39,105 nt of DNA from Pseudomonas sp. (GTDB lineage Bacteria > Pseudomonadota > Gammaproteobacteria > Pseudomonadales > Pseudomonadaceae), in assembly GCF_028293835.1 (NCBI RefSeq), contig NZ_JAQGNX010000027.1, positions 1 to 39,105 on the forward strand, read 5' to 3'. The translations under genes and the position numbers were made by a program. A model generated the notes under the pieces. It was not told where the DNA came from. It saw only the letters and a list, made by a program, of their open reading frames with translations, and searched no databases. Positions 1-8,488 of this stretch are shown in pieces. Within the stretch, counting starts at the first letter, position 1. The number at the start of each line of letters is the position of its first letter.

Positions 1-892
1 CGCCGCCAAAAATGTCGTGAACAAGAAATTCCAGGGAACGACCTTTGATGAGGTTGGCGCGGCGTCGATGGAAGTAGCGCCTGACATGCAATTTATTCCA
101 GTGCATCAGGGGCGCACCTTGGCCTGCGCTGGTGCACGTCGAGTGAACGACGACAAAATGTTCCTGCGTATTCAACACCAGGTGCTGCCGAACCTGAGCT
201 TGCACGCCTATACCTCTGAAGATGGCTCGGCGAAAAAACTGTTCAGTCGCTTCCATATCATCCGCTGGACCGTTCCGGTGGATGATGAAAACAGCAAAAT
301 GATTGGCTGGCGGGTGATGGGTCCGGGAATTGATACCCGTGGCGTGTGCGACAAGAACATGGTCGGCTATGAAACCATCGATTTTCTGGAAGGGCAGGTC
401 GCCATGCGCAGGCCCGAGCGCTTTGGCAACTATAAGCTTGAGGACTTGCCGCCCATCCCGACTAATCACCGCGAACGCGCCATTTACAAAGACGCCCAAT
501 ACGCCCCTGGTGATTACGAGGCCATCATCAGCCAGCGGCCGATTGCCGTTCATGCGCTGGAAAATCCAACCAAGTTCGATGCGGGTGTTTATGCGTTTCG
601 CAAGATGCTGCGCGACGGCGTCCGAGGCACAAACCCTCAGACCTCCGCCCAGGGTTTTGCCCAGTGGTTGCGCGACTTGAATGGCGAACCGAATAGCTAT
701 TGCACAGGCAACGTGTTCAACCTGCCTAGAGCGGAAAGCGTTGAACAGGAAGTTGCCAACAGACGACGTCTGGCCAAAGAGGCGGTTGCGATCCTGACGC
801 AAGCCGACACGCTCAAAGGCGCCGAACGCAAGGCCTTCGTCGAAGCTCGGTTCGAGCAGCTTGAGCAAAGCTTTAAACAGCCAGGTTTTTAA
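1..892 (+). CDS. Aromatic ring-hydroxylating oxygenase alpha subunit, C-terminal part (5'-truncated by window)
   Basis: The reading frame is open to the first base, so the start lies outside the window; the GTG at 17 is probably not the start. About 295 residues of the catalytic half are visible, resembling the C-terminal domain of phthalate 4,5-dioxygenase-like oxygenases. The Rieske [2Fe-2S] centre and the mononuclear-iron His/Asp ligands of this family lie further upstream and cannot be seen. The family assignment rests on overall resemblance and on the reductase gene 63 nt downstream, which is of the matching phthalate-dioxygenase-reductase type. Such enzymes take electrons from the reductase to hydroxylate or demethylate an aromatic ring, or occasionally to oxidise other rings. 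The substrate cannot be told from the sequence. Confidence 0.75.
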   Translation, partial: AAKNVVNKKFQGTTFDEVGAASMEVAPDMQFIPVHQGRTLACAGARRVNDDKMFLRIQHQVLPNLSLHAYTSEDGSAKKLFSRFHIIRWTVPVDDENSKMIGWRVMGPGIDTRGVCDKNMVGYETIDFLEGQVAMRRPERFGNYKLEDLPPIPTNHRERAIYKDAQYAPGDYEAIISQRPIAVHALENPTKFDAGVYAFRKMLRDGVRGTNPQTSAQGFAQWLRDLNGEPNSYCTGNVFNLPRAESVEQEVANRRRLAKEAVAILTQADTLKGAERKAFVEARFEQLEQSFKQPGF

Positions 893-906
893 AAGAATAA
901 TAACGA

Positions 907-933
907 AGAGTGCCCGGCTCCTGCGGGCACTCT
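907..933 (+). other. Hairpin between oxygenase and reductase genes
   Basis: A perfect 10-bp inverted repeat (AGAGTGCCCG / CGGGCACTCT) with a 7-nt loop lies just after the oxygenase stop. No T-run follows, so it is more likely to stabilise or process the mRNA, or to attenuate it partially, than to end transcription fully. Confidence 0.55.
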
Positions 934-955
934 ATAACGCGACGAGGTTCAATCC

Positions 956-1939
956 ATGAACTCGATAGTACAAAACGCGACCGCGACGTTAAGCCTGTTA
1001 GTCAGACAAATTACCTTTCAAGCCCAGGGCATAAATTCTTATGAACTGGTTGACCCTCTGGGTAAGGAATTGCCCGCGTTCACCGCAGGCGCGCATCTGG
1101 ATTTGCATTTAGCAAATGGGTTAGTCCGGCAGTACTCGCTCAGTAATGCTCCCACCGATCGATACCGTTACGTCATCGGCGTACTGCGGGATCCAAATGG
1201 ATCAGGCGGTTCCGCAGCAGTCCACCAACTGACTGTTGGTGAAGGTGTGAAGGTCAGCGCACCAAGGAACAATTTCGAGCTTGCAGAGGACGCTCGTAAA
1301 GTCATTCTGTTGGCCGGCGGCATTGGTGTCACGCCGATGAAAGCCATGCTCCATGAGCTGGAATTGTCCGCGACGGATTACGAGCTTCACTACTGCTGCA
1401 AAGGGCCTGAGTTCGCTGCATTCAAAGACGAGTTCGAACAGCGGGGAAGTGCAGGTAATGTGCACTTGCATTTCGACGGTGGCGATCCGCGTAACGGCTT
1501 GAACATCACGGCCCTGCTTGAACAGACGCAAGACGGCTGCCACGTCTACTACTGCGGCCCAGGCGGTTTCATGGAAGCGTGCCGGAATGCGGCAGCCCAC
1601 TGGCCTGCGGGCACTGTACATTTCGAGCATTTCAAAGCGCCGGCTCCGATCAGCGCTCCTGTCAGCGCTGATGGTGTCGAGGGCTTCACTGCGCAGATCG
1701 CAAGCACTGGTCAACAACTGTTTGTCGCATTTGACCAGAGCCTGGCTCAAGTGCTTCAAGACGCAGGCTTGCCTGTGGAGACCTCTTGCCAGTCGGGGTT
1801 GTGTGGAACGTGCAAGGTTCGCTATCTCTGCGGGGAAGTCGATCATCAGGATTACATTCTCGACGAGAGTGAGAAGTCTGAATACCTGACCGTATGCGTT
1901 TCCAGGGCGAAAGGAGGTGTATTGGTTCTGGATTTGTAA
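956..1939 (+). CDS. Phthalate-dioxygenase-reductase-type oxidoreductase (FMN, NAD(P)H, plant-type [2Fe-2S])
   Basis: This 327-residue protein has the three-domain order of class IA oxygenase reductases. An FMN-binding barrel carries R-Q-Y-S-L-S at 58-63. A nucleotide-binding domain carries GGIGVTP at 121-127 and CGPGGFM around 200. A C-terminal plant-type ferredoxin has cluster ligands C278, C283, C286 and C314. It should pass electrons from NAD(P)H through FMN and the iron-sulfur centre to the Rieske oxygenase encoded just upstream, in the cytoplasm. A GAGG Shine-Dalgarno precedes the ATG. All key residues are present and the length is typical, so it appears functional. Vanillate O-demethylase reductase belongs to the same family and cannot be told apart here. 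Confidence 0.9.
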   Translation: MNSIVQNATATLSLLVRQITFQAQGINSYELVDPLGKELPAFTAGAHLDLHLANGLVRQYSLSNAPTDRYRYVIGVLRDPNGSGGSAAVHQLTVGEGVKVSAPRNNFELAEDARKVILLAGGIGVTPMKAMLHELELSATDYELHYCCKGPEFAAFKDEFEQRGSAGNVHLHFDGGDPRNGLNITALLEQTQDGCHVYYCGPGGFMEACRNAAAHWPAGTVHFEHFKAPAPISAPVSADGVEGFTAQIASTGQQLFVAFDQSLAQVLQDAGLPVETSCQSGLCGTCKVRYLCGEVDHQDYILDESEKSEYLTVCVSRAKGGVLVLDL

Positions 1940-2056
1940 GCGATATTTGCCGTTGCAACTACGGAGCAGTCGAGTCTGCTGTTAAAGTTGGCAGCTTCAA
2001 CGGTATCAAGCCGGGTGAGGCGAGCATTGAACGAACGACGTCAATTCAGCGGATGC

Positions 2057-3040
2057 ATGAAAGGTAAAAACCTTCGTTATCTGGATGAGAAGTCAACAGT
2101 GCCTACCCGGCAGGCTCGGGCCGGATTCCTGCTGCTTGAACATTTCTCGTTGCCTGCATTCACTCAGGTATTGGACACGATCGTTACCGCAAATCTTTTA
2201 CGCCCAGAACTATTCGCTACACAAACCTTCGGCTTGGATGACGACGAAGTGGTAAGTGACTTGGGCTTGGTCATTCGCCCCGATATGCGTATCGGACTTG
2301 AAGCGATAAAAGATCTGGATTTGCTCGTCGTGTGCGGCGGTTATCGGACAGAGCTAAAAACCAATCAGGAATTGACCAGCATTCTTCGGGCCGCAGCGGA
2401 GATTGGCATCGTGCTGGGCGGTTTATGGAACGGGGCCTGGTTTTTAGGCAGCGCTGGTTTACTGGATGGTTACCGTTGCGCGATTCATCCGGAGCATCGT
2501 CCTGCACTGGCAGAAATATCCAAAGTGAGCAAAGTGACCAGTGAGCCATTTATCATGGACCGCGACCGACTCACGGCTTCCAGCCCGGCGGGAGCCTTCC
2601 ATATGGCGTTGGAATGGATCAAAGCACTGCACGATAAAGCGCTGGTAGAAGGGATCGAGGACATCCTTTCATTTGAGGAGTCTCGTTACCGGCGTATCAA
2701 GGCATCGCCGAACATATCGGTAAGCGCGCCGTTACGGGAAGTCGTCAAGCTCATGGACGCCAACCTCGAAGAGCCTCTGGAACTGGATCAATTAGCAGCC
2801 TATGCCGGCCGGTCCCGCAGGCAAGTTGAGCGCTTATTCAGAGAGCAGCTGGAGACCACGCCGCAACGTTATTACCTGGAGCTGCGGATCACCGAAGCGC
2901 GTCGATTGCTGCAGCACACAGAGCTGTCCCAAGTAGAGATACTGGTCGCCTGCGGGTTTGTTTCGCCCAGTCATTTCAGCAAATGCTACAACTCCTACTT
3001 CGGGTATCGGCCTTCTAAAGAAACGCGGTTGGTGAAGTGA
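2057..3040 (+). CDS. GlxA-family AraC transcriptional regulator
   Basis: This is a two-domain regulator of about 327 residues. The N-terminal half is a DJ-1/PfpI (amidase-like) domain, with a V-C-G-G-Y turn and a G-L-W-N-G-A-W stretch where relatives have the nucleophile elbow. The last hundred residues are an AraC-type double helix-turn-helix (A-Y-A-G-R-S-R-R-Q-V-E-R-L-F and A-C-G-F-V-S-P-S-H-F-S-K). An in-frame TTG at 1988 would add 23 residues. I prefer the ATG at 2057 because the added segment looks unlike the family. Characterised relatives in Pseudomonas control catabolism of quaternary amines and amino acids. Its position directly after the oxygenase-reductase pair suggests it controls that pair, which is an inference. 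Confidence 0.85.
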   Translation: MKGKNLRYLDEKSTVPTRQARAGFLLLEHFSLPAFTQVLDTIVTANLLRPELFATQTFGLDDDEVVSDLGLVIRPDMRIGLEAIKDLDLLVVCGGYRTELKTNQELTSILRAAAEIGIVLGGLWNGAWFLGSAGLLDGYRCAIHPEHRPALAEISKVSKVTSEPFIMDRDRLTASSPAGAFHMALEWIKALHDKALVEGIEDILSFEESRYRRIKASPNISVSAPLREVVKLMDANLEEPLELDQLAAYAGRSRRQVERLFREQLETTPQRYYLELRITEARRLLQHTELSQVEILVACGFVSPSHFSKCYNSYFGYRPSKETRLVK

Positions 3041-3150
3041 CGGTCGCCATGCACTACCGGATGCTGGCTGATGACGAGTACTGTATTTATGTCCTCGTAC
3101 CTGATAAATATGCTTTCGAAGACTACAGTTGATACTCGGTGTAATTAATT

Positions 3151-4074
3151 ATGAGTCGCCACTTTGATGACATTCAGCTCGGTAGCATCGAGCTCTTTTG
3201 TCTTGCCTCGGAAAACGGCAGTTTTACTGCAGCAGCCCATGTCGCTGGCGTCACACCCGCCGCAGTGAGCCGCTCAATTTTCCGTCTCGAGGAGCGGCTG
3301 GGATCAAGACTATTTGTGCGAACCACTCGTAGCATTCGTCTGACTGAACCTGGTCGTGTTTTTTATGAGCAGTGCAGACAAGCTCTGACCCAACTGATGG
3401 AAGCGCAGCAAGAGGTCATGGGCTCTCAAACCAAGCCTTCGGGGCGTCTTCGCATCAGTCTTCCGACCACCTATGGGCATCACCGAATCTTGCCCCTTCT
3501 GCCTAAGTTTCGAGAGCTTTATCCAGACGTCACTGTGGATATACACCTGGGGAACAGAAACATTGATTTTGTCGCTGAAGGCTACGACTTGGCGATCCGA
3601 GTACGGACCCAGCCAGACTCAGCAATGATTGCTCGATTGCTTGAAGATGCGAAACTGGTGGTAGTGGCTACACCTGATTACCTCAGCCGGGCAGGCATTC
3701 CAGAAAGCCTGAATGACTTAAGCGCTCACGAGTGTATTCAATTCGAACTGCCCAGCAGCGGTAAGCGTATCTCATGGCTATTCGACGTCGATGGTAAGGA
3801 ACGGGAGATCTTCGCTGATGGGGGGTATTGCTGTTCGGACGATGTTTTAGGCGGCGTTACCCTGGCCAAACATGGCGCAGGCCTCTTCCAGACTTACAAG
3901 TTTATTGTTGAGAGCGAGTTGGCCAATGGGAGTCTGGTGGAGGTACTTCAACCCTACAGTGGCCGCTCCAGGCCTTATACCCTGCTGTATCCCCATGGCC
4001 GATACATACCTCAGCGTGTCCGGGCTTTCGTCGAATTTTTGCTGCAATATCGTACCCAGTGGGCCGGTACCTGA
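3151..4074 (+). CDS. LysR-family transcriptional regulator
   Basis: This 307-residue protein has an N-terminal winged helix-turn-helix (about residues 12-70, with G-S-F-T-A-A-A-H-V-A-G-V-T-P-A-A-V-S-R-S) and a C-terminal type-2 periplasmic-binding-like effector domain. The effector half (S-L-P-T-T-Y-G, D-L-A-I-R-V, V-V-A-T-P-D-Y-L) is typical of the large subgroup of LysR regulators of quinone or aromatic stress and oxidoreductase genes. It is co-oriented with the GlxA-type regulator 110 nt upstream and convergent with the HPP gene. No divergent target is adjacent, so its regulon cannot be guessed. It is intact and of normal length. The Shine-Dalgarno before the ATG is poor. Confidence 0.88.
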   Translation: MSRHFDDIQLGSIELFCLASENGSFTAAAHVAGVTPAAVSRSIFRLEERLGSRLFVRTTRSIRLTEPGRVFYEQCRQALTQLMEAQQEVMGSQTKPSGRLRISLPTTYGHHRILPLLPKFRELYPDVTVDIHLGNRNIDFVAEGYDLAIRVRTQPDSAMIARLLEDAKLVVVATPDYLSRAGIPESLNDLSAHECIQFELPSSGKRISWLFDVDGKEREIFADGGYCCSDDVLGGVTLAKHGAGLFQTYKFIVESELANGSLVEVLQPYSGRSRPYTLLYPHGRYIPQRVRAFVEFLLQYRTQWAGT

Positions 4075-4155
4075 ACTCAGAGGCTAGCCATGCAGGCGGG
4101 TTCGGCGCAGATAAAGGGTCGGTAACACCATCGCCTATTTTAAGGACATGTCAGG

Positions 4156-5313
4156 TTAAGCCCGCACTGCTGAATACAGCGCCCTGACCAGATCAGATTG
4201 GGTAATGATGCCCACCAGCCGTCGCTCGGCATCAATGATGGGGATATGGCGGTGATCGTTCTCCGAAAAAACCGGTACCAATTCGGTCAACAAGCGATCA
4301 GCGCTTGCGACTCGGACCGTGCGAGTCATGATCTGTGCAACGACGCCAGCCGGTGGCTTGCTTCGTGTCTGCCGCAGCAATGCCCGCAAGTGCCAGCCCA
4401 CTCCCTCGTGAGCATCCAGATCGATCTGTTTCATGAAGTCAGCAACAGTCACGATACCCAGCAGGTGTCGCTGGCTGTCGACGACGGGCAGAGCCTTGAC
4501 CTTGTGCCGACGCAACAGCGCCCAAGCCTCGCGCAGTGGCATTTCCTGGCGCGCTACAACAGGCGTCCTACTCATTACGTCCGCGCAGCGGATCTCGCCC
4601 ATCTTGCGCTGATAAGCGGAAGCTTCGGCTCGCTCCAACAGCGCCTGAAGGTCGTCACGGCTGACGTCCAGGATCTGGTTGTAATGCGCCAGCGCGCCGT
4701 CCAGATCTGCGGCAGTGAATCGGCTGGCGACCGAAGTAGCCCTTGGCTGCTGGACATGGGGCCAGGGACGACGAGTGAGGTTGTTGTAAACCACGCCCGC
4801 TGCCACCAGCAGGAGTGAATCGATCATCACCGGGCTAAAGGCGTAAGCGAACTGATCACAGCCGGCAACCACCATTAGCAATGCTGCGGCGCCTCCGGGA
4901 GGATGCAAGCAGCGCAGCGTCAACATGAAGGCAATCGAAAGGCTTACCGCCAGGCCGGCAGCGAGCGTGGCATCCGGAACCCACTTGGCGCAGGCAATGC
5001 CGGCCAGTGCCGACAGCGTATTGCCGCCAACAACTGACCACGGCTGCGCCAGAGGGCTGGACGGCAATGCAAAAACCAGCACGGCACTCGCACCGATGGG
5101 TGCGACAATCGCCAGAGCAAGCAGGCTGTGCTGCATAGCGAACGACCCGTGCAGCCACAGCGAAGCGACCGTGGCTACCAGCAAGACACCGAAAGCCGCG
5201 CCGCAACTGGCACGCCATTTTTCACGACTATCGATGGCGAGAGGGGCGGGCCATAGCGAGCGCACGCGCGCGGCGAAAGAACGGTTGGCTGGTGGTTTGG
5301 ACGTGGAAGGCAT
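4156..5313 (-). CDS. HPP-family integral membrane protein with two CBS domains
   Basis: This protein has 385 residues. The N-terminal half (about residues 35-178) has four or five hydrophobic helices with the family hallmarks P-I-G-A-S-A-V-L-V at 72-80, Q-P-W-S-V-V-G-G-N at 90-98 and L-H-P-P-G-G-A at 136-142, the last giving the family its name. The C-terminal half carries a tandem CBS pair (about 241-296 and 325-381), which in other proteins binds adenosyl nucleotides. HPP proteins are linked to nitrite transport in chloroplasts and cyanobacteria, but bacterial HPP-CBS fusions are not well characterised. It stands alone between convergent and divergent neighbours. The Shine-Dalgarno is weak; the start was chosen as the first ATG before the predicted membrane part. 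Confidence 0.85.
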   Translation of the reverse strand: MPSTSKPPANRSFAARVRSLWPAPLAIDSREKWRASCGAAFGVLLVATVASLWLHGSFAMQHSLLALAIVAPIGASAVLVFALPSSPLAQPWSVVGGNTLSALAGIACAKWVPDATLAAGLAVSLSIAFMLTLRCLHPPGGAAALLMVVAGCDQFAYAFSPVMIDSLLLVAAGVVYNNLTRRPWPHVQQPRATSVASRFTAADLDGALAHYNQILDVSRDDLQALLERAEASAYQRKMGEIRCADVMSRTPVVARQEMPLREAWALLRRHKVKALPVVDSQRHLLGIVTVADFMKQIDLDAHEGVGWHLRALLRQTRSKPPAGVVAQIMTRTVRVASADRLLTELVPVFSENDHRHIPIIDAERRLVGIITQSDLVRALYSAVRA

Positions 5314-5432
5314 GTTCAGGTCAACTGTTAGTCATTTGATAATGTTTGGGACTGTCGCTAACGCAGATCGATGCAGAAACCCACTGGCGGAGACTGCAGG
5401 CGATGTGCCACGCAGCGTTGGAGCTGACTTTC

Positions 5433-5638
5433 TCACAAAATAAACGCTGTTCCAAGTTGTGCGGCGCTAGCACCCAGCTCCATTACTGCATTGATCCCAG
5501 CACCGTCCATGATGCCGCCAGCTGCAATGACTGGAAGCCGGCATTGGGTGCAAAGCAGTCGCACCAAAGCCAAAGTTCCTATCTCGCTGTCGCGCTGAGG
5601 ATCGAATAGGCCGCGATGCCCCCCGCTTCATATCCTTG
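5433..5638 (-). pseudogene. Decayed nitronate monooxygenase (2-nitropropane dioxygenase family) fragment
   Basis: On the minus strand one frame reads Q-G-Y-E-A-G. After a one-base deletion near 5620 another frame continues G-H-R-G-L-F, then [12 protein letters not shown] and [14 protein letters not shown], and stops at 5433. These are the flavin-binding and active-site signatures of nitronate monooxygenases (E-A-G-G-H-R-G, then I-A-A-G-G-I). Only about 65 residues of a protein of more than 300 remain. Past the stop, a shifted frame may continue with similarity ([10 protein letters not shown]). Such enzymes oxidise alkyl nitronates with FMN. This copy cannot make a product. Confidence 0.8.
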
Positions 5639-5733
5639 TCCATTCTTGTCAGTACAGTCCTGTCGATCATGACGTTTTCCACAGCGATCTATCTGATTGA
5701 CGGGGGACTTGCTGCCTAGTCGCGGCGATCTCT

Positions 5734-5877
5734 TACTAATCCTTCCTTCTCGTACTTCTTTGCCCAGGTATTCACATATGGCAGCGTGTGCTTGCAGTTA
5801 ATGCAGTCGTACGTCCAGAAATCCACCAGCACCACTTTACCGCGCAACGACTCGCTGGTCAGGGGAGGCGAGTTCAT
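5734..5877 (-). pseudogene. Remnant of a DipZ/TlpA-like thioredoxin domain
   Basis: About 48 residues read M-N-S-P-P-L, then R-G-K-V-V-L-V-D-F-W-T-Y-D-C-I-N-C-K-H-T-L-P-Y-V and K-K-Y-E-K-E-G-L-V. This is the start of the redoxin domain of DipZ-type proteins, including the CINC active site. The reading frame then runs into unrelated sequence and stops at 5716, and no N-terminal membrane part is present. It lies between the response-regulator promoter and the nitronate monooxygenase remnant, on the same strand as the latter. It was probably part of a divergent operon that was mostly deleted. Translation of a short peptide from 5949 is possible but unlikely to be useful. Confidence 0.75.
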
Positions 5878-5881
5878 ACAA

Positions 5882-5948
5882 CGGGATACATAGCAACTGG
5901 TTTTCGCATACAGATGTATCCCGCACCGGTTAGATACACTGCAATACA
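5882..5948 (+). promoter_or_regulatory. Candidate response-regulator operator, site A
   Basis: The core at 5914-5948 reads ATGTATC-N6-CGGTTA followed by gATACActgcaATACA. The two TACA units are separated by six bases, a 10-nt direct-repeat period as expected for OmpR-type regulators. The same 35-nt arrangement recurs at 8222-8256 with identical spacing, and at 13997-14032. In addition CGGGATACAT at 5882-5891 and ATGTATCCCG at 5914-5923 form a perfect inverted repeat, so the region may serve divergent promoters. It lies 70 nt before the response-regulator ATG. Confidence 0.6.
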
Positions 5949-6017
5949 AAGCCTGCAGCCAAGCGCAAAATGGCTCATTAGAATGGCCGCAGACTATCTA
6001 TTACAGAGGCTCAGCGA

Positions 6018-6758
6018 ATGGAACACGTCGACCATATCTTGATCGTGGACGATGATCGCGAGATCAGAGAGCTGGTAGGCAACTACCTCAAGAAGAACGG
6101 CATGCGCACCACCGTGATTGCCGACGGGCGTCAGATGCGAGCATTCCTGGACACCACCCCTGTGGATCTGATCGTGCTCGACATCATGATGCCGGGCGAC
6201 GATGGCTTGTTGCTGTGTCGTGAGCTGCGGGTTGGCAAACATAAAGCCACGCCAATTCTGATGCTCACCGCACGCAATGACGAAACCGACCGTATTATCG
6301 GCCTTGAGATGGGCGCCGACGATTACCTTACCAAGCCATTTGCCGCCCGTGAGTTGTTGGCGCGCATTAACGCCGTGCTCAGGCGCACACGCATGCTGCC
6401 GCCGAATCTGGTGGTGACGGAAACCGGTCGACTGCTGGGTTTCGGTCGGTGGAAGCTGGACACCTCGGCCCGCCACCTACTGGACCAGGACGGCACTATC
6501 GTCACCGTGAGTGGTGCTGAATACCGACTGCTGCGCGTGTTCCTTGACCATCCGCAACGCGTATTAAACCGCGATCAATTGCTGAATCTGACTCAAGGCC
6601 GCGATGCCGATCTGTTTGATCGGTCCATCGATTTGTTGGTCAGTCGTCTACGTCAACGCCTACAGGATGACGCACGCGAACCCGCCTATATCAAGACGAT
6701 GCGCAGCGAGGGTTACGTTTTTTCATACCCTGTGGAAATTTTGGATGCGCAACCATGA
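6018..6758 (+). CDS. OmpR-family two-component response regulator
   Basis: This protein has 246 residues. The receiver domain has acidic residues D11-D13, the phosphoacceptor D55 (L-I-V-L-D-I-M-M-P-G) and K107 (Y-L-T-K-P-F). The C-terminal winged-helix domain contains S-I-D-L-L-V-S-R-L-R-Q-R-L and I-K-T-M-R-S-E-G-Y-V-F, typical of the OmpR subgroup. Phosphorylated by the kinase whose gene overlaps its 3' end by 4 nt, it should bind direct repeats near promoters. The TACA-N6-TACA motif upstream of its own gene is the best candidate site and would give autoregulation. It is intact. The physiological signal is unknown, but the neighbouring enzymes suggest redox or electrophile stress. Confidence 0.92.
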   Translation: MEHVDHILIVDDDREIRELVGNYLKKNGMRTTVIADGRQMRAFLDTTPVDLIVLDIMMPGDDGLLLCRELRVGKHKATPILMLTARNDETDRIIGLEMGADDYLTKPFAARELLARINAVLRRTRMLPPNLVVTETGRLLGFGRWKLDTSARHLLDQDGTIVTVSGAEYRLLRVFLDHPQRVLNRDQLLNLTQGRDADLFDRSIDLLVSRLRQRLQDDAREPAYIKTMRSEGYVFSYPVEILDAQP

Positions 6759-8071
6759 ACTTCCCCCTGCGCTGGCCGCGCACCTTGGCGTCGCAGCTGT
6801 CGCTGATTTTTCTGGCGAGCCTGGTCCTCGCCCATGGGCTGTCGTTCAGTCTGCAGTTCTACGAACGCTATGAAAGCGCAAAATCGACAATGTTGAGCAA
6901 TCTGGAAAGCGACGTCGCGACGTCGATTGCCATACTCGATCGCCTGCCCCCCGCCGAGCGCGAAGCCTGGTTGCCGCGCCTTGAGCGTCAGAATTATCGC
7001 TACCTGCTGGGATCAGGCGAATCCGGCACACCCCTGCACTTCAATAACATGCCCATCGCTGCACGCTCTATCGACGATGCAATTGGCCAGGATTACACCG
7101 TGACGTATACCGATGTGCCTGGCCCGAAAAAGCATTTCCAGGGTCACTTGAAACTTACCGACGGCACGCCGGTAATCATTGATGTTTTTCCCAGTGCCAT
7201 TCCCTATGCCCTGTGGTTGCCAGTGGTGTTATTGCTGCAACTTGGTTTGTTGATCGGTTGCACGTGGCTCGCCGTGAGAATGGCCATCCGCCCATTAACT
7301 CGCTTGGCCCAGGCCGTGGAAACGCTGGACCCGAATGTCCATACCACGCATCTGGATGTAAGCGGCCCAACCGAAGTAGCCTTCGCGGCGGTTGCCTTCA
7401 ATTCGATGCAAGACCGAATTGCCGCCTACCTGAAAGAGCGGATGCAAATCCTTGGCGCCATCTCCCATGATTTGCAGACGCCCCTCACGCGCATGAAGCT
7501 GCGGGTCGAGTTCATGGACGACTCCACTGAGAAAGACAAACTCTGGAATGATTTGGATGAAATGGAACATCTGGTACGCGAAGGCGTAGCCTATGCACGC
7601 AGCGTTCATGGTACGACCGAGACCAGCCACCGTATTGACCTGGATTCATTTCTCGACAGTTTGGTCTTCGATTATCAAGACATGGGTAAACAGGTAGAAC
7701 TCGAGGGTAAAAACGCCGCGGTGGTCAACACCCGGCCTCATGCTCTGCGTCGGGTACTGGTCAACCTGGTGGACAACGCGCTGAACTTTGCCGGCGCGGC
7801 CGAAATAGTGGTGGGGTCGGAAACCGAATGCCAGCTGTCGATCAAGGTACTGGATCGCGGTCCGGGCATTGCCGAGGCCGAACTAGCGCAAGTCATGCAA
7901 CCGTTTTACAGAGTCGAAAACTCACGCAACCGCGACACCGGCGGCACGGGCTTGGGATTGGCGATTGCGCAACAACTGGCGTTGGCGATTGGCGGCTCGC
8001 TGACCCTCAGCAATCGCAATGGCGGTGGGCTTTGCGCGGAGTTGAAACTGAGCGCGCTCGTGCGCGCTTAG
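6755..8071 (+). CDS. Sensor histidine kinase (EnvZ-like architecture)
   Basis: This inner-membrane kinase has 438 residues. One membrane helix is at about 13-33, followed by a periplasmic loop of about 115 residues, a second helix at about 151-174 and a HAMP linker. The dimerisation helix has phospho-acceptor H238 (I-S-H-D-L-Q-T-P-L-T-R). The ATPase domain has an N box (N-L-V-D-N-A-L-N, 337-344), a G1 box (D-R-G-P-G, 367-371) and a G2 box (G-T-G-L-G-L, 397-402). The start codon overlaps the response-regulator stop (ATGA), so the pair is translationally coupled. The periplasmic loop has no recognisable sensor fold by eye. It is expected to phosphorylate the upstream regulator. Confidence 0.92.
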   Translation: MNFPLRWPRTLASQLSLIFLASLVLAHGLSFSLQFYERYESAKSTMLSNLESDVATSIAILDRLPPAEREAWLPRLERQNYRYLLGSGESGTPLHFNNMPIAARSIDDAIGQDYTVTYTDVPGPKKHFQGHLKLTDGTPVIIDVFPSAIPYALWLPVVLLLQLGLLIGCTWLAVRMAIRPLTRLAQAVETLDPNVHTTHLDVSGPTEVAFAAVAFNSMQDRIAAYLKERMQILGAISHDLQTPLTRMKLRVEFMDDSTEKDKLWNDLDEMEHLVREGVAYARSVHGTTETSHRIDLDSFLDSLVFDYQDMGKQVELEGKNAAVVNTRPHALRRVLVNLVDNALNFAGAAEIVVGSETECQLSIKVLDRGPGIAEAELAQVMQPFYRVENSRNRDTGGTGLGLAIAQQLALAIGGSLTLSNRNGGGLCAELKLSALVRA

Positions 8072-8488
8072 ACTTGCTGACAACGCGCTCATATCGAGTG
8101 ACAAGCTGCGCCCTGACGCATACAAAACAACGCACCAGGCTTTACCGCGGATCGCCTTTGTGGCGATTCCCCGAAGCGTTGTATCTCGCCTGTGTCGTGA
8201 TTTCGCCTGGAGTGCGGCCCCATGTATCCGCGGGCGGTTATATACATTGCAATACATAACCTCGCGTTTGTTCGGCAAAGTGATTTGAAACTTCCTGGGC
8301 GGTGGGAGTAGTTCAGGGTCCGCATCTGCAAGTTCAGCGGATCACGCGCCAAAGGGCATCGACTGATTCATTACACCGCGTCACAAATGATGTTCCCGGC
8401 GCCTCATTTATTCATTGGAAGCAACATTCTAAAGTCTATCTCACTAGCCGCCTCATCATGCCGATGTGGCGCAAACAGGAGACTTCCC
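8072..8488. other. Intergenic region between the kinase and tautomerase genes
   Basis: No coding sequence is recognised. A short hairpin (ATCGCC-TTTGT-GGCGAT) at about 8149-8165 lies after the kinase gene without a T-run. Operator-like site B is at 8222-8256. The remaining 230 nt up to the tautomerase Shine-Dalgarno show no clear structure, so the tautomerase mRNA may have a long leader. Confidence 0.5.
8222..8256 (+). promoter_or_regulatory. Candidate response-regulator operator, site B
   Basis: It reads ATGTATC-N6-CGGTTA then tATACAttgcaATACA. It has the same length and spacing as site A before the response-regulator gene, with only two differences in the last 22 bases. It lies about 230 nt before the tautomerase-DsbA-SDR operon, which it probably controls. 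Confidence 0.6.

Noticed and set aside
8387..8488. N-terminal extension of the tautomerase
   Set aside because: It would bury the catalytic N-terminal proline; the ATG at 8489 with AGGAGA is clearly the start.
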